Shown here: in pieces, positions 7,323-16,096 of the stretch
How the letters are laid out: the number at the start of each line of letters is the position of its first letter
Position numbering within the stretch: the first letter of the stretch is position 1
Source: Bacillota bacterium
GTDB lineage: Bacteria; Bacillota; Clostridia; Peptostreptococcales; Anaerovoracaceae
Assembly (NCBI GenBank): GCA_022769485.1
Contig: JALEJU010000018.1
Location: 1 to 64,000 of the forward strand
DNA length: 64,000 nucleotides
Direction: 5' to 3'
Translations under genes and position numbers: made by a program
Notes under the pieces: model-generated
What the model was told of the DNA's origin: nothing
Seen by the model: the letters and a program-made list of their open reading frames with translations, nothing else
Databases searched by the model: none

Positions 7323-8166
7323 GCTTGATGTGTTTGTAGACCAAACTCAGATAGGGGTCAAAGCGTTTGAAGAAAACGGCAAAATCATGGTGCCTGTAAG
7401 AGCGGTGTGCGAGGCGCTTGATATGGAAGTTTTCTGGAACGGTCAAGCCCGGCGGGTTGAGATTACAAAACTTCCCATTCAGGTAACGTTTTCTCCGGAA
7501 AAAGACGGCTATACCTTTGCTAAAACAGCGCCCATGAAGCTGGGCACGGCTCCTCAGCTCTTGGGTGCGGGCATTACCTATGTTCCGTCTGAATTTTTCG
7601 GTGAAATAATTCCTGTAAAATGCGAGGTCAGAGAAAACCGTGTTAACATCATTGCAGGTGAACAGCCCGCAAAGGATGATTCCAGAAAGATGCTGGTTAC
7701 GGAAAGCCGTGACAAACAAATATCCGTTTACGATCCGCTTCTGGGCGAAGTGATTGTGAACATTACGGATGAGACTGAAATTTCCGCAGAAAACGGGGAG
7801 CCGGCAGAGAAAGACATGCTCATTCCCGGAACTTTGATTGAAGCGGAATATTCTCCGGTTATGACGGCAAGCCTGCCTCCCATTACAAGTGCGAAGTCCA
7901 TTACGATTTTAGAAGGACAGTATGAGTTGATGGAAACAACCGTTCGGGAGGTTAGAGAGGATAGAATCTTAGTAGGCGGCAGCGATAAAATTACAGAACA
8001 GACCCTTCTTGTGAAAACCGATGATTTCTTTGCCCTTGACAAGGACGGCAATGTAATCGAAAACGTGAAGAATAACAGCAAAATAACCGCTGTTGTTTCC
8101 ATGGTTTCTACAAGGAGCATTCCGCCTCAGAGAAATGTATGCTTTATAAGAGAGTGCGCGGAATAA
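7237..8166 (+). CDS. Secreted copper-amine-oxidase-type stalk-domain protein
   Basis: 309 residues. GGAGG sits eight bases before ATG 7237. A signal peptide (KKKAMAVALTALMTMTSAVG, cleavage near ASA-A) is followed by a stalk domain at ~30-130 (VFVDQTQIGVKAFEENGKI, MVPVRAVCEALDMEVFWNG). The C-terminal ~150 residues are beta-rich and unrecognised. Stalk domains are common on Bacillota surface proteins and are thought to bind or organise the cell wall; no enzyme motif is visible. As third gene of a sigma/anti-sigma operon it may be a sensor partner or an effector of envelope stress (inference). Confidence 0.8.
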   Translation: MKKKAMAVALTALMTMTSAVGLASAADNELDVFVDQTQIGVKAFEENGKIMVPVRAVCEALDMEVFWNGQARRVEITKLPIQVTFSPEKDGYTFAKTAPMKLGTAPQLLGAGITYVPSEFFGEIIPVKCEVRENRVNIIAGEQPAKDDSRKMLVTESRDKQISVYDPLLGEVIVNITDETEISAENGEPAEKDMLIPGTLIEAEYSPVMTASLPPITSAKSITILEGQYELMETTVREVREDRILVGGSDKITEQTLLVKTDDFFALDKDGNVIENVKNNSKITAVVSMVSTRSIPPQRNVCFIRECAE

Positions 8167-8234
8167 GAATAGGGAAAGCTGCGGCGCAAATCCCATATTG
8201 CACAGAGAAAAAGCGGCCGTGAAGCCTTTGACGC

Positions 8235-8263
8235 TTGACAGACAGGGGAAAATAAAGTAACAT
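8235..8263 (+). promoter_or_regulatory. Promoter of SCIFF locus
   Basis: TTGACA (8235-8240), 17 bases, TAACAT (8258-8263). This gives a leader of about 75 bases before the scfA start. Confidence 0.8.
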
Positions 8264-8343
8264 AAACAGGTAAACGCACTTTAGCGTGCAGTGTAAAGAC
8301 CAGAGGCAAAGGCCTTGCAGATAACAGAAAAGGAGAAGGAATC

Positions 8344-8493
8344 GTGGAAAGAATTCAGACCATCGAAACCCGTGAATTGACACAGAGCTTGAAAGACGGC
8401 GGCTGCGGCGAATGCCAGACTTCCTGCCAGTCTGCTTGCAAAACCTCCTGCGGTGTTGCAAATCAGCAGTGTGAAAAGTGCCTGGAAAAATAA
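8344..8493 (+). CDS. scfA: SCIFF peptide precursor (six-cysteine RiPP)
   Basis: 49 residues, GTG start after AGGAGAAGG. The leader part (ERIQTIETRELTQSLKDG) precedes the family core CQTSCQSACKTSCGVANQQC. Cys positions are 21, 24, 28, 32, 36, 43 and 46. SCIFF (six cysteines in forty-five residues) is almost universal in Clostridia, and its partner radical SAM enzyme forms Cys-to-alpha-carbon thioether links. This copy has a seventh Cys (46) near the end. Its biological role is still unknown in the family. A terminator separates it from the maturase gene. Confidence 0.95.
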   Translation: MERIQTIETRELTQSLKDGGCGECQTSCQSACKTSCGVANQQCEKCLEK

Positions 8494-8513
8494 GCACAAA
8501 TAATTGATGGGCT

Positions 8514-8550
8514 GCCGTTTTATTCCTCAGGGAGTAAAACGGCTTTTTTT
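8514..8550 (+). terminator. Terminator between scfA and its maturase gene
   Basis: A nine-base perfect stem (8514-8522 with 8535-8543), 12-base loop and seven T. It ends 13 bases before the maturase start codon, so the maturase depends on read-through. This would give much more peptide than enzyme. Confidence 0.85.
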
Positions 8551-8563
8551 AGGAGCAAGCGAT

Positions 8564-9991
8564 ATGATACATCAATATAAATTAAACGGATATAACATTG
8601 TTTTGGATATTTACAGCGGTTCTATCCATTGCGTGGATGAACCGGCGTATGATGCCATCGGCTTATATGAAGCGGCTGTGCGGAATACAGGGGGAGATCT
8701 GAGCCGGGAGGGACGGGAGAATATAAAGCAGCTTTTGCTGAATCGGTATAAGGACCGGGCGGATATTGACGAAGAAGCTGCGGAGCAGATTTTGAAAGAC
8801 ATCGAGGAACTGAAAGCAGCGGGGAAGCTGTTTGCTCCCGATATATATGAAGAAAAAGCGTTTGATTTTAAAAACCGGAATACGGTAATAAAGGCTTTAT
8901 GCCTTCATGTGGCGCATACCTGCAATTTGACCTGTGAATACTGCTTTGCCAGTCAAGGTAAGTATCACGGAGAGCGGGCGCTTATGTCGGCGGAGGTAGG
9001 AAAACGGGCGTTGGATTTTTTAATTGAGAATTCCGGCACCAGGAGAAATTTAGAGGTAGACTTTTTCGGCGGTGAACCTCTGATGAACTGGGATGTGGTC
9101 AAAGAGATCGTGGCGTACGGCCGGGAACAGGAAAAAAAGCATGACAAGAATTTTCGCTTTACATTAACTACCAACGGCGTTTTGGTGGATGACGAGGTAA
9201 TCGAGTATTCCAACAGGGAAATGCACAATGTGGTTTTGAGCCTGGACGGCCGCAGGGAAATTCATGATGCTCACCGGAGAACTATCAGCGGCGCAGGAAG
9301 CTATGATCTGGTTGTGCCGAAGTTTTTGAAATTCGCAGAGGCCAGAGGCGGAAAAGGATATTATGTGCGGGGAACATTTACCCACAGCAATACGGATTTT
9401 ACAAAGGACATTTTCCAAATGGCGGATCTGGGCTTTCGGGAGCTGTCTATGGAGCCTGTAGTTTGTTCGCCGGAGGAGCCCTATGCGCTGACGGAAGAGG
9501 ATCTGCCGGTTTTGTACGAGCAGTATGAAATTCTGGCAAAGGAGATGCTGCGCCGGGAAAAAGAGGGCAGAGGATTTGAATTTTATCATTACATGATCGA
9601 TCTTACGGGAGGCCCCTGTGTATATAAGCGGATTTCCGGCTGCGGATCCGGCACGGAATATTTAGCGGTTACACCTGCGGGAGAACTGTATCCCTGTCAT
9701 CAATTCGTGGGCGAGGAAGCCTATTGCATGGGTAATGTATGGGACGGCATAACAAAGACTGACTTGCGGGATGAATTTAAGCTCTGCAATGTTTACGCAA
9801 GGCCGGACTGCAGGGATTGCTGGGCGCGTCTGTATTGCAGCGGAGGGTGCCCGGCCAATGCATACCATGCCACCGGCGACATTAAAGGCATTTACGAGTA
9901 CGGCTGCAAGCTGTTTCGTAAACGTATAGAATGTGCTATTATGATGAAAGTGGCTGTGGCTTTAGGCGATGCGCATAAAAAAAGCGAATGA
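8564..9991 (+). CDS. scfB: SCIFF maturase, radical SAM thioether synthase
   Basis: 475 residues from ATG 8564 (AGGAG eight bases upstream); an earlier in-frame ATG at 8504 would run through the terminator hairpin. The first ~100 residues are the peptide-recognition region. The radical SAM motif is C120-x3-C124-x2-C127 (HTCNLTCEYCFA), followed by FFGGEPLMNW. The SPASM-type C-terminus carries auxiliary cluster cysteines (SGCGSGTEYLAV, LYPCHQF, PDCRDCWARLYCSGGCPANA, YGCKLF). It reductively cleaves SAM and crosslinks the ScfA cysteines. The family assignment is firm because the cognate precursor is directly upstream. Confidence 0.95.
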   Translation: MIHQYKLNGYNIVLDIYSGSIHCVDEPAYDAIGLYEAAVRNTGGDLSREGRENIKQLLLNRYKDRADIDEEAAEQILKDIEELKAAGKLFAPDIYEEKAFDFKNRNTVIKALCLHVAHTCNLTCEYCFASQGKYHGERALMSAEVGKRALDFLIENSGTRRNLEVDFFGGEPLMNWDVVKEIVAYGREQEKKHDKNFRFTLTTNGVLVDDEVIEYSNREMHNVVLSLDGRREIHDAHRRTISGAGSYDLVVPKFLKFAEARGGKGYYVRGTFTHSNTDFTKDIFQMADLGFRELSMEPVVCSPEEPYALTEEDLPVLYEQYEILAKEMLRREKEGRGFEFYHYMIDLTGGPCVYKRISGCGSGTEYLAVTPAGELYPCHQFVGEEAYCMGNVWDGITKTDLRDEFKLCNVYARPDCRDCWARLYCSGGCPANAYHATGDIKGIYEYGCKLFRKRIECAIMMKVAVALGDAHKKSE

Positions 9992-10100
9992 ATTCGTTGT
10001 AATATAGATGAATATTCGGAAAATGACGTCATTTCGGCGGAGTTTGAATGAAAAATGGGGAAATCATTCGCCTTTATGCAGAAAAAATACATGTACAGGA

Positions 10101-10129
10101 TTGACAAGAGCGCTTTTCTCTGGTAAAGT
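10101..10129 (+). promoter_or_regulatory. Promoter of amino-acid ABC operon
   Basis: TTGACA (10101-10106), 17 bases, TAAAGT (10124-10129). It lies about 265 bases before the start codon. Confidence 0.8.
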
Positions 10130-10135
10130 AGCAAT

Positions 10136-10394
10136 TGTGAAAACGTAAAGAATTTTATGTGACTGAATGGAGAAAGCAATGTGTATCGGTTTTCGTTTCG
10201 TTTTCGGCAAAAAATGCGGTAAGCGGATGCGCCGCCGGTGATTGTAAAGATCGAATCTGGGCAGGCGATATTTGTTCTACCCATGAGCGAAAACAAATTT
10301 GTTTTAAAGCGTCTTTTGGGGGAGCGTCCGAAAGACGTTTTTTTATTCATTTATGCAAACGTTATTTTACGACGAAAGAAGAAAGGAAAGAAAA
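10136..10394 (+). promoter_or_regulatory. Long structured leader with terminator, class unknown
   Basis: A ~260-base untranslated leader lies between a good promoter and the ABC operon. It contains GC-rich elements (GCGCCGCCGG near 10228, CTGGGCAG..CTACCCA near 10257-10283). It ends in an intrinsic terminator: 10306-10316 pairs with 10331-10341, T run 10338-10344. This is the layout of a terminating riboswitch or attenuator. I compared it by eye with lysine, SAM, glycine, purine, TPP, cobalamin, glutamine and T-box signatures and found no match. Small ORFs inside it show no protein likeness. Confidence 0.6.
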
Positions 10395-11246
10395 ATGAGT
10401 TTGATGAAGAAATTTGGAATTTTAGTAATGATTCTGGCTTTGTCCGCTATGGTATTCACTGCCTGCGGAAACGGTGGGGAAGAGGAAACAGACGGAGCTG
10501 CTCCCCTGAAGGTGGCTATGGAATGCGGCTATGCTCCCTATAACTGGACGCAGCCTACCGATGAAAACGGTGCGGTTCCTATTTCCGGCGGTTCTGATTA
10601 TGCTTACGGTTATGACGTTATGATGGCGCAGTACATTGCAAAAGAACTGGGTCGCGATCTGGAAATCGTTAAGCTGGATTGGGATTCTCTGGTACCTGCT
10701 GTACAGTCCGGACAGGTGGACTGCGTAATTGCAGGACAGTCCATTACAGCAGAACGTATGGAAATGGTTGATTTTTCCGAACCGTATTATTACGCTTCCA
10801 TCGTAACTCTGGCAAAGAAGGACGGCAAATACGCCAATGCGGCTTCTGTTGCAGATCTGGAGGGCGCAACCTGTACTTCTCAGCTGAATACCGTATGGTA
10901 TGATGTCTGCCTGCCCCAGATCCCGAAAGCAAAAATCCTGCCCGCGCAGGAAAGCGCTCCCGCGATGCTGGTTTCCCTGAACTCCGGCACCTGTGATCTG
11001 GTCGTGACCGATATGCCTACGGCTATGGCTGCCTGTGTTGCATATCCTGACTTTGTTTTGCTTGACTTCAGCAATACGGAAGGTGCGTTTGAAGTTTCCG
11101 ACGAAGAAATCAACATCGGCATCTCTATGAAGAAGGGCAATACCGAACTGAAAGACGCAATCAACGCGGCATTGGCTAAGCTTACTGTTGAAGACTATGA
11201 AAAGATGATGCAGGACGCAATCGCCGTACAGCCCCTGTCTGAATAA
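10395..11246 (+). CDS. Amino-acid ABC transporter, substrate-binding lipoprotein
   Basis: 283 residues, ATG 10395 after GGAAAG. Lipoprotein signal with lipobox FTAC (Cys ~20). It belongs to the extracellular solute-binding family 3 for polar amino acids: APYNW, GYDVMMAQYIAKELG, WDSLVPAVQSGQVDCVIAG, SITAERMEMVDFSEPYY. The ligand cannot be read from sequence. First gene of a three-gene operon with its permease (38 bases downstream) and ATPase. Transcription is probably controlled by the leader at 10136. Confidence 0.93.
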   Translation: MSLMKKFGILVMILALSAMVFTACGNGGEEETDGAAPLKVAMECGYAPYNWTQPTDENGAVPISGGSDYAYGYDVMMAQYIAKELGRDLEIVKLDWDSLVPAVQSGQVDCVIAGQSITAERMEMVDFSEPYYYASIVTLAKKDGKYANAASVADLEGATCTSQLNTVWYDVCLPQIPKAKILPAQESAPAMLVSLNSGTCDLVVTDMPTAMAACVAYPDFVLLDFSNTEGAFEVSDEEINIGISMKKGNTELKDAINAALAKLTVEDYEKMMQDAIAVQPLSE

Positions 11247-11284
11247 GCATGGATTTATTGACTCGCTGAGGAAAGGAGCTATCA

Positions 11285-12082
11285 ATGCCTGGGACATTCT
11301 GGGGAAGAATACAGTACATTTTAGAAGAGTATGGCTGGTCGTTTGTAAGCGGCGCCGGGTACACGCTGATCATTGCCGTGGTCAGTACGATAATCGGCTG
11401 TCTGATCGGTTTTATTGTGGGGATCATACAGACGATTCCCCTGACAAAGCACTCGCCCATGCCGAAAAAGATTGTTTTGCGGATTGTTTGGTTTATTCTG
11501 AACGCTTATGTGGAAGTGTTCAGAGGTACGCCGATGATGGTACAGGCCATGTTTATCTACTTCGGCGCGGCGCAGCTGTTTAATTTCCATATGTCTACAT
11601 GGTTCGCGGCGTTTTTTATCGTATCCATCAACACCGGCGCTTATATGGCGGAAACCGTTCGGGGCGGTGTCCTTTCCGTGGACAACGGTCAGACCGAAGG
11701 AGCGAAAGCCATCGGTATGACTCATGTGCAGACTATGATTCATGTAGTTCTGCCGCAGGCTCTGCGGAATATCATGCCGCAGATCGGCAACAACCTGATC
11801 ATCAACATTAAGGATACCTGTGTTCTTTCGGTAATCGGCGTAGTGGAACTCTTCTATACGACAAAAGGCGTTGCCGGTGCGTATTATACCTACTTTGAAG
11901 CGTTTACAATCACTATGATTATTTACTTTATCCTGACGTATACCTGTTCCCGCATCCTGCGTTATTTTGAAGGAAAGATGGACGGTTCGGACAGCTACGA
12001 TCTGGCTACTACAGACACCCTGACCTTTACCAGCGGTCTGTATCGTTATCCGGATAAGAAGAAGGAGGACGATGACGAATGA
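11285..12082 (+). CDS. Amino-acid ABC transporter permease
   Basis: 265 residues, HisMQ/GlnP family. Hydrophobic segments begin at ~24 ([20 protein letters not shown]). The EAA loop linking to the ATPase is [35 protein letters not shown] precedes it, and a charged tail ([10 protein letters not shown]) ends the protein. AAGGAG sits six bases before ATG. Its stop overlaps the ATPase start by four bases (ATGA), so translation is coupled. Only one permease gene is present, so it probably works as a homodimer. Confidence 0.93.
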   Translation: MPGTFWGRIQYILEEYGWSFVSGAGYTLIIAVVSTIIGCLIGFIVGIIQTIPLTKHSPMPKKIVLRIVWFILNAYVEVFRGTPMMVQAMFIYFGAAQLFNFHMSTWFAAFFIVSINTGAYMAETVRGGVLSVDNGQTEGAKAIGMTHVQTMIHVVLPQALRNIMPQIGNNLIINIKDTCVLSVIGVVELFYTTKGVAGAYYTYFEAFTITMIIYFILTYTCSRILRYFEGKMDGSDSYDLATTDTLTFTSGLYRYPDKKKEDDDE

Positions 12083-12822
12083 TCGGCGAAGAAATTATCC
12101 GCATAGACCATTTAAGCAAAACATTCGGAACCAATTCCGTACTGAAGGACATTCATTTTTCCGTGAACAAGGGAGATGTGGCCTGCATTATCGGTGCGTC
12201 CGGGTCCGGAAAGTCCACTTTGATCCGCTGTATTAACCGATTAGAGGTTCCTACGACGGGGAATATTTATTTTCACGGCGAGGATATCACGTCCCAAAAG
12301 GGCGGAGTTGCGGATTACCGGGCAAAGGTGGGAATGGTGTTTCAAAGCTTTAATCTGTTCAATAACATGACGGTTTTGGAAAACTGTATGGCAGGGCAGA
12401 CCATTGTCAAGAAGATTCCCAAAGAAGAAGCCAAACAGAATGCGTTCTTCTATTTGGAAAAGGTAGGAATGCTGCCCTATATCAAAGCTAAGCCCAAACA
12501 GCTTTCGGGCGGTCAGAAACAGCGGGTCGCTATTGCGCGGGCTTTGGCTATGGAGCCGGAAGTGCTGCTGTTTGACGAGCCTACTTCCGCCTTGGATCCC
12601 CAGATGGTGGGAGAGGTTCTTACCGTTATGCGCAAGCTGGCGGAGGAAGGGTTGACCATGATCGTTGTTACCCATGAGATGGCTTTTGCCCGGGATGTTT
12701 CCAATCGGGTGATATACATGGCCAACGGCGTCATTGAAGAAGAAGGCTCTCCCTCGCAGATCTTCGAAAATCCTCGGAGAGCAAGTACAAAGGAATTCCT
12801 GGATCGCTTTATTCAAGGATAA
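12079..12822 (+). CDS. Amino-acid ABC transporter ATP-binding protein
   Basis: 247 residues, GlnQ/HisP family. Walker [11 protein letters not shown]-loop VFQSFNLF, signature LSGGQKQR, Walker [14 protein letters not shown]-loop VTHEM. It energises import with the membrane subunit encoded just upstream (ATGA overlap). A terminator follows at 12847, closing the operon. Confidence 0.95.
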   Translation: MIGEEIIRIDHLSKTFGTNSVLKDIHFSVNKGDVACIIGASGSGKSTLIRCINRLEVPTTGNIYFHGEDITSQKGGVADYRAKVGMVFQSFNLFNNMTVLENCMAGQTIVKKIPKEEAKQNAFFYLEKVGMLPYIKAKPKQLSGGQKQRVAIARALAMEPEVLLFDEPTSALDPQMVGEVLTVMRKLAEEGLTMIVVTHEMAFARDVSNRVIYMANGVIEEEGSPSQIFENPRRASTKEFLDRFIQG

Positions 12823-12846
12823 CTGAATAGGAGCTCAGAAAAGAAT

Positions 12847-12897
12847 AAAAGAGGCATGGTGCAGTCCATTCAAAGCATCGTGCTTCTTTGTTTTTTT
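12847..12897 (+). terminator. Terminator of amino-acid ABC operon
   Basis: An imperfect stem (AAAGAGGCATGGTGC with GCATCGTGCTTCTTT, including G-U pairs), then G and seven T. Confidence 0.75.
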
Positions 12898-13044
12898 GCA
12901 CCGGGCAGCTGATACCGCCATATATTAACATGAGTAATAAAAAGCTCTTTAATGGTGAGAGACGGCTTTTCCTGCGGGAAAAGGCAGAGTCAAATAGATC
13001 AACCGCAGCGGAAACGTGCAGGCTGTGGAGAAAGAGGCAACAGT

Positions 13045-13368
13045 ATGGAATATTACTTATGTGATTTAAAATCCGGCCAGCGGGCCAGAATTGCAGGGGT
13101 GTGTCGGCAGGATGATCCCATGGGGCGCCGTCTTCAGGATCTGGGATTTGTGGAAGGGACAGAGGTCTGCTGCCTGCAGGAGAGCCCTTTAGGAGACCCT
13201 ACTGCATTTCGGGTAAGAGGCACGGTTATCGCTCTGAGGGGAAACGATGCGGCTCGAATACGGGTCGAGTCTGTTTGTCAGACGCAGGAAAGAGAAGAAA
13301 AGGTATGCAAAAATGAAGAGGAATCCTGTTTAAAGCCGCAGGAGGGAACGCTATGGGAATTGAGGTAA
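13045..13368 (+). CDS. feoA: FeoA-domain ferrous iron transport protein
   Basis: 107 residues. The SH3-like FeoA fold covers ~1-78 (LCDLKSGQRARIAG, MGRRLQDLGFVEGTEV, RGTVIALRGNDAARI). It is followed by a ~30-residue polar tail with two Cys (VCKNEEESC) not typical of the ~75-residue family. ATG 13045 has an AAAGAGG site seven bases upstream. It overlaps feoB by 16 bases. FeoA assists the FeoB Fe(II) channel. A near-palindrome ATTAACATGAGTAAT (~12926-12940) upstream could be a metal-regulator site, but matches no consensus I know. Confidence 0.92.
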   Translation: MEYYLCDLKSGQRARIAGVCRQDDPMGRRLQDLGFVEGTEVCCLQESPLGDPTAFRVRGTVIALRGNDAARIRVESVCQTQEREEKVCKNEEESCLKPQEGTLWELR

Positions 13369-15221
13369 AAGCTGTTCCGAAAATCATCGCTTTCGTGGGC
13401 AATCCCAACGTAGGGAAGAGTACGATTTTTAACGGATTGACGGGTCTGCGGCAGCATACGGGCAACTGGCCGGGAAAGACGGTGAGCAACGCGCAGGGCT
13501 CCTGTCTTTATAACGGAAAAGAATTTGAATTTATCGATCTGCCGGGCTGCTATTCTCTGTATCCCCATTCTGCTGAGGAGGAGGTCACGGGAGAATTTTT
13601 GAAGTCGGGAAAGGCTGATCTGGTGATGGTTGTCTGCGATGCAGGATGTTTGGAACGAAATCTGAATCTGCTTTTGCAGGTTTTAGAAATCACAGATCGG
13701 GCGGTCGTCTGCGTCAATTTGATGGATGAAGCCGAAAAAAAAGGCATTTCCGTGGATTTAAACAAGCTTTCGGCGGAACTGGGGGTGCCGGTGGTGGGCA
13801 CCAGCGCAAGCCGCGGAATCGGGCTTGATCGGCTTTTGAAAGTGCTGGATGAAATGACCGAGAACATGGAGGGCGGCAGCATAAAGGGTTCTTTGGGGCC
13901 GCCCTCGGAGGAACGAATTCGCGGGCGGATTGACCGGGCGGAAGAAATCAGCCGAAAGGTTGTGCGTTTTTCGCGCCCGGATTATGATCGGAGGGACAGA
14001 AAGCTGGATCGGATTTTTACCAGCAAATTGACAGGATTTCCTATTATGTTCCTGCTGCTGGCATTGATCTTTTGGATTACCATACAAGGCGCAAATGTAC
14101 CCTCACAGTTTTTAAGCGAGAAGTTTCATTCTCTGGAAATTGTTTTAAACAGGATTCTGATTGAAAAAGGAGCGCCTGTATGGCTGCAGGGTGCCTTGAT
14201 CGACGGAATTTACCGGGTAGCCACATGGGTAATCGCAGTTATGCTTCCGCCTATGGCCATTTTTTTTCCGCTGTTTACCTTGCTGGAGGATTTTGGGTAT
14301 CTGCCGCGGATAGCTTTTAACTTAGACCGCTGTTTTCAAAGATGCCGGGCGTGCGGAAAGCAGGCGCTTACCACATGTATGGGCTTTGGGTGCAATGCGG
14401 TAGGAGTAACGGGATGCAGGATCATCGATTCTCCCCGGGAACGGCTGATCGCCATGCTGACTAATTCCTTTATTCCCTGCAACGGAAGGTTTCCTGCTTT
14501 AATTGCGTTGCTGCTTCTGCTTTTCGCTGTGCGGTCGGAAGGCGGCGGGGCAGCATCAATTGCCGCGGTGTTTGCTCTCTGCGGCTTGATCGCTCTGAGC
14601 GTGCTGATGAGTTTACTGGCTTCTCGGTTTTTATCGGAGACCATATTAAAAGGAGAACCTTCCTCTTTTGCTTTGGAGCTTCCCCCTTACCGCAAACCAC
14701 AGATAGGCAAGGTCATCGTTCGTTCTCTTCTGGATCGTACGCTGTTCGTATTAGGGCGGGCTGTGGTCGTAGCCGCGCCTGCGGGGCTGCTGATATGGAT
14801 TTTTGCCAACGTTCCGGTGGGCGGTGTTTCGCTGCTGACCGTATTTACAGAATTTCTGGATCCATTTGCCCGAATCATCGGCTTGGACGGAGTTATTTTA
14901 GGCGCTTTTATCTTAGGTCTTCCGGCCAACGAAATTGTCCTGCCTATTATTATGATGACGTATCTGGCGCAGGGAACTCTGATAGAAGCAGGAGATCTTC
15001 AGGCTATGGGGATGATTTTCGAAGCCAATGGCTGGACTTGGGTTACGGTTCTCTGCACCATGGTCTTTTATCTCATGCACTGGCCTTGTGCAACGACCCT
15101 TTTAACCATACGAAGGGAGAGCGGGAGCTGGCGCTGGGTGGGCGTTTCCATTTTGATCCCGGCAATGTTCGGTATGGGGCTTTGTTTTTTAATCAATTTG
15201 ATCGGAACTGCGGTAATGTAG
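13353..15221 (+). CDS. feoB: Ferrous iron transporter FeoB
   Basis: 622 residues, on the short side for FeoB. The cytoplasmic G domain spans ~1-170: G1 GNPNVGKST, G3 DLPGCYSL, G4 NLMDEA, G5 SAS, with GNWPGKTV in switch I. The membrane part has the two Gate cores (FLPRIAFNLDRCFQ-like YLPRIAFNLDRCFQR, CMGFGCNAVGVTGC) and many helices to the end. It imports Fe(II) across the cytoplasmic membrane. AGGAGG sits seven bases before ATG. Translational coupling with FeoA is implied by the overlap. A GC-rich terminator follows directly. Confidence 0.96.
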   Translation: MGIEVKAVPKIIAFVGNPNVGKSTIFNGLTGLRQHTGNWPGKTVSNAQGSCLYNGKEFEFIDLPGCYSLYPHSAEEEVTGEFLKSGKADLVMVVCDAGCLERNLNLLLQVLEITDRAVVCVNLMDEAEKKGISVDLNKLSAELGVPVVGTSASRGIGLDRLLKVLDEMTENMEGGSIKGSLGPPSEERIRGRIDRAEEISRKVVRFSRPDYDRRDRKLDRIFTSKLTGFPIMFLLLALIFWITIQGANVPSQFLSEKFHSLEIVLNRILIEKGAPVWLQGALIDGIYRVATWVIAVMLPPMAIFFPLFTLLEDFGYLPRIAFNLDRCFQRCRACGKQALTTCMGFGCNAVGVTGCRIIDSPRERLIAMLTNSFIPCNGRFPALIALLLLLFAVRSEGGGAASIAAVFALCGLIALSVLMSLLASRFLSETILKGEPSSFALELPPYRKPQIGKVIVRSLLDRTLFVLGRAVVVAAPAGLLIWIFANVPVGGVSLLTVFTEFLDPFARIIGLDGVILGAFILGLPANEIVLPIIMMTYLAQGTLIEAGDLQAMGMIFEANGWTWVTVLCTMVFYLMHWPCATTLLTIRRESGSWRWVGVSILIPAMFGMGLCFLINLIGTAVM

Positions 15222-15225
15222 AAAA

Positions 15226-15272
15226 TGGGCCGGCAAAAGCCGGCCCACAGGAAAAACGATTGCGTTTTTTCG
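15226..15272 (+). terminator. Terminator after feoB (probably bidirectional)
   Basis: TGGGCCGGC - AAAA - GCCGGCCCA (15226-15247), followed by AAAAACG..CGTTTTTT (to ~15271). It lies between convergent feoB and the minus-strand gene. Confidence 0.75.
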
Positions 15273-15288
15273 ATGGGATACACAATGT

Positions 15289-15774
15289 TTATACGTCAAA
15301 GGACGTGCCCATATTCTGCTTGCCCTTGAGTTCCTCTACGTCGATGCAGAGAAGGGCGGTTTTGCCGATGGCGCCGTTCAGGAACTTCATTCCTCCTTCG
15401 ATAAAATCCGGAGTCAATTTATAGATGAACTGCTCCAAATGCGCTCTTTTTTCCGTTTCGTCTTCGATTAAGCGGATTTTTCCGGTTGCCACTACGCTCT
15501 GGTAAGCTGCGGTGACCATTTTCTGTTCTATTCTCGTATTCAAAATCGCGGTAAAACAAACTTTGTCATTCTTTTGAATGGCATCGATTTTATAGCCGTA
15601 TTTTGCGGAGTGGATGTAGATTTTTCCGTTTTCATAAACATAGTTTACGGGCACAGCGTAGGGATAACCGTTGTCTCCGTTTACAGCCAGTATGCCGTGG
15701 TTGCCCTGAGCAAAGAGCTTTTCCGCTTCTTCCCGGTTCATCTGTCTGTCTTTTTTGTACATTTCTCTATCCAT
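15289..15774 (-). CDS. Pyridoxamine-phosphate-oxidase-like flavin-binding protein
   Basis: 161 residues, split-barrel FMN-binding family related to nitroimidazole-resistance (Nim) proteins: GNHGILAVNGDNGYPYAVPV, then YVYENGKIYIHSAKYGYKID and KVCFTAILNTRIE. Such proteins bind FMN or a related cofactor and reduce small molecules; the substrate here is unknown. A perfect AGGAGG lies seven bases before ATG 15774, with its own promoter at 15848-15876. Single-gene unit. Confidence 0.88.
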   Translation of the reverse strand: MDREMYKKDRQMNREEAEKLFAQGNHGILAVNGDNGYPYAVPVNYVYENGKIYIHSAKYGYKIDAIQKNDKVCFTAILNTRIEQKMVTAAYQSVVATGKIRLIEDETEKRAHLEQFIYKLTPDFIEGGMKFLNGAIGKTALLCIDVEELKGKQNMGTSFDV

Positions 15775-16096
15775 AATAAAACCTCCTGATATGATCGTCG
15801 TATTCGGCGGACAGCCGCACTCCCTTTGATCGTATTTTTATATCAGCATTATATACAGCCATCGAAAAAAATACAAGCTCAGCGGAAAAATCAATGCGAT
15901 TCGGACTTTGGATTTTTTAAACGCTTTTGCCCGGCGCAAAGCTGCCGTATGTAAAAAACAAAAGCCGGCCGGACAAGAAAGTCGATTTCCGGTTTGACGG
16001 AACTGTTGTTTCCGCAAAGCGGATTCTTTTGCATGAATTGATTGAAAATGACAAAAGATAAAAGAAATAAAATTTAAACGGAGGGGCGAAAGATTT
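15775..16096. other. Divergent intergenic region
   Basis: 322 bases without a gene. It holds the minus-strand promoter at 15848-15876. On the plus side only GGAGGGG before 16097 is clear; the AT-rich stretch 16040-16080 has no convincing -35/-10 pair. No T-box or known riboswitch core is seen. Confidence 0.6.
15848..15876 (-). promoter_or_regulatory. Promoter of the flavin-binding protein gene
   Basis: Minus strand: -35 TTGTAT (15876-15871), 17 bases, -10 TATAAT (15853-15848). Confidence 0.75.

Noticed and set aside
10159-10398. 79-codon open frame in the leader of the amino-acid ABC operon
   Set aside because: It runs through a terminator hairpin, shows no family features and overlaps the real start region.
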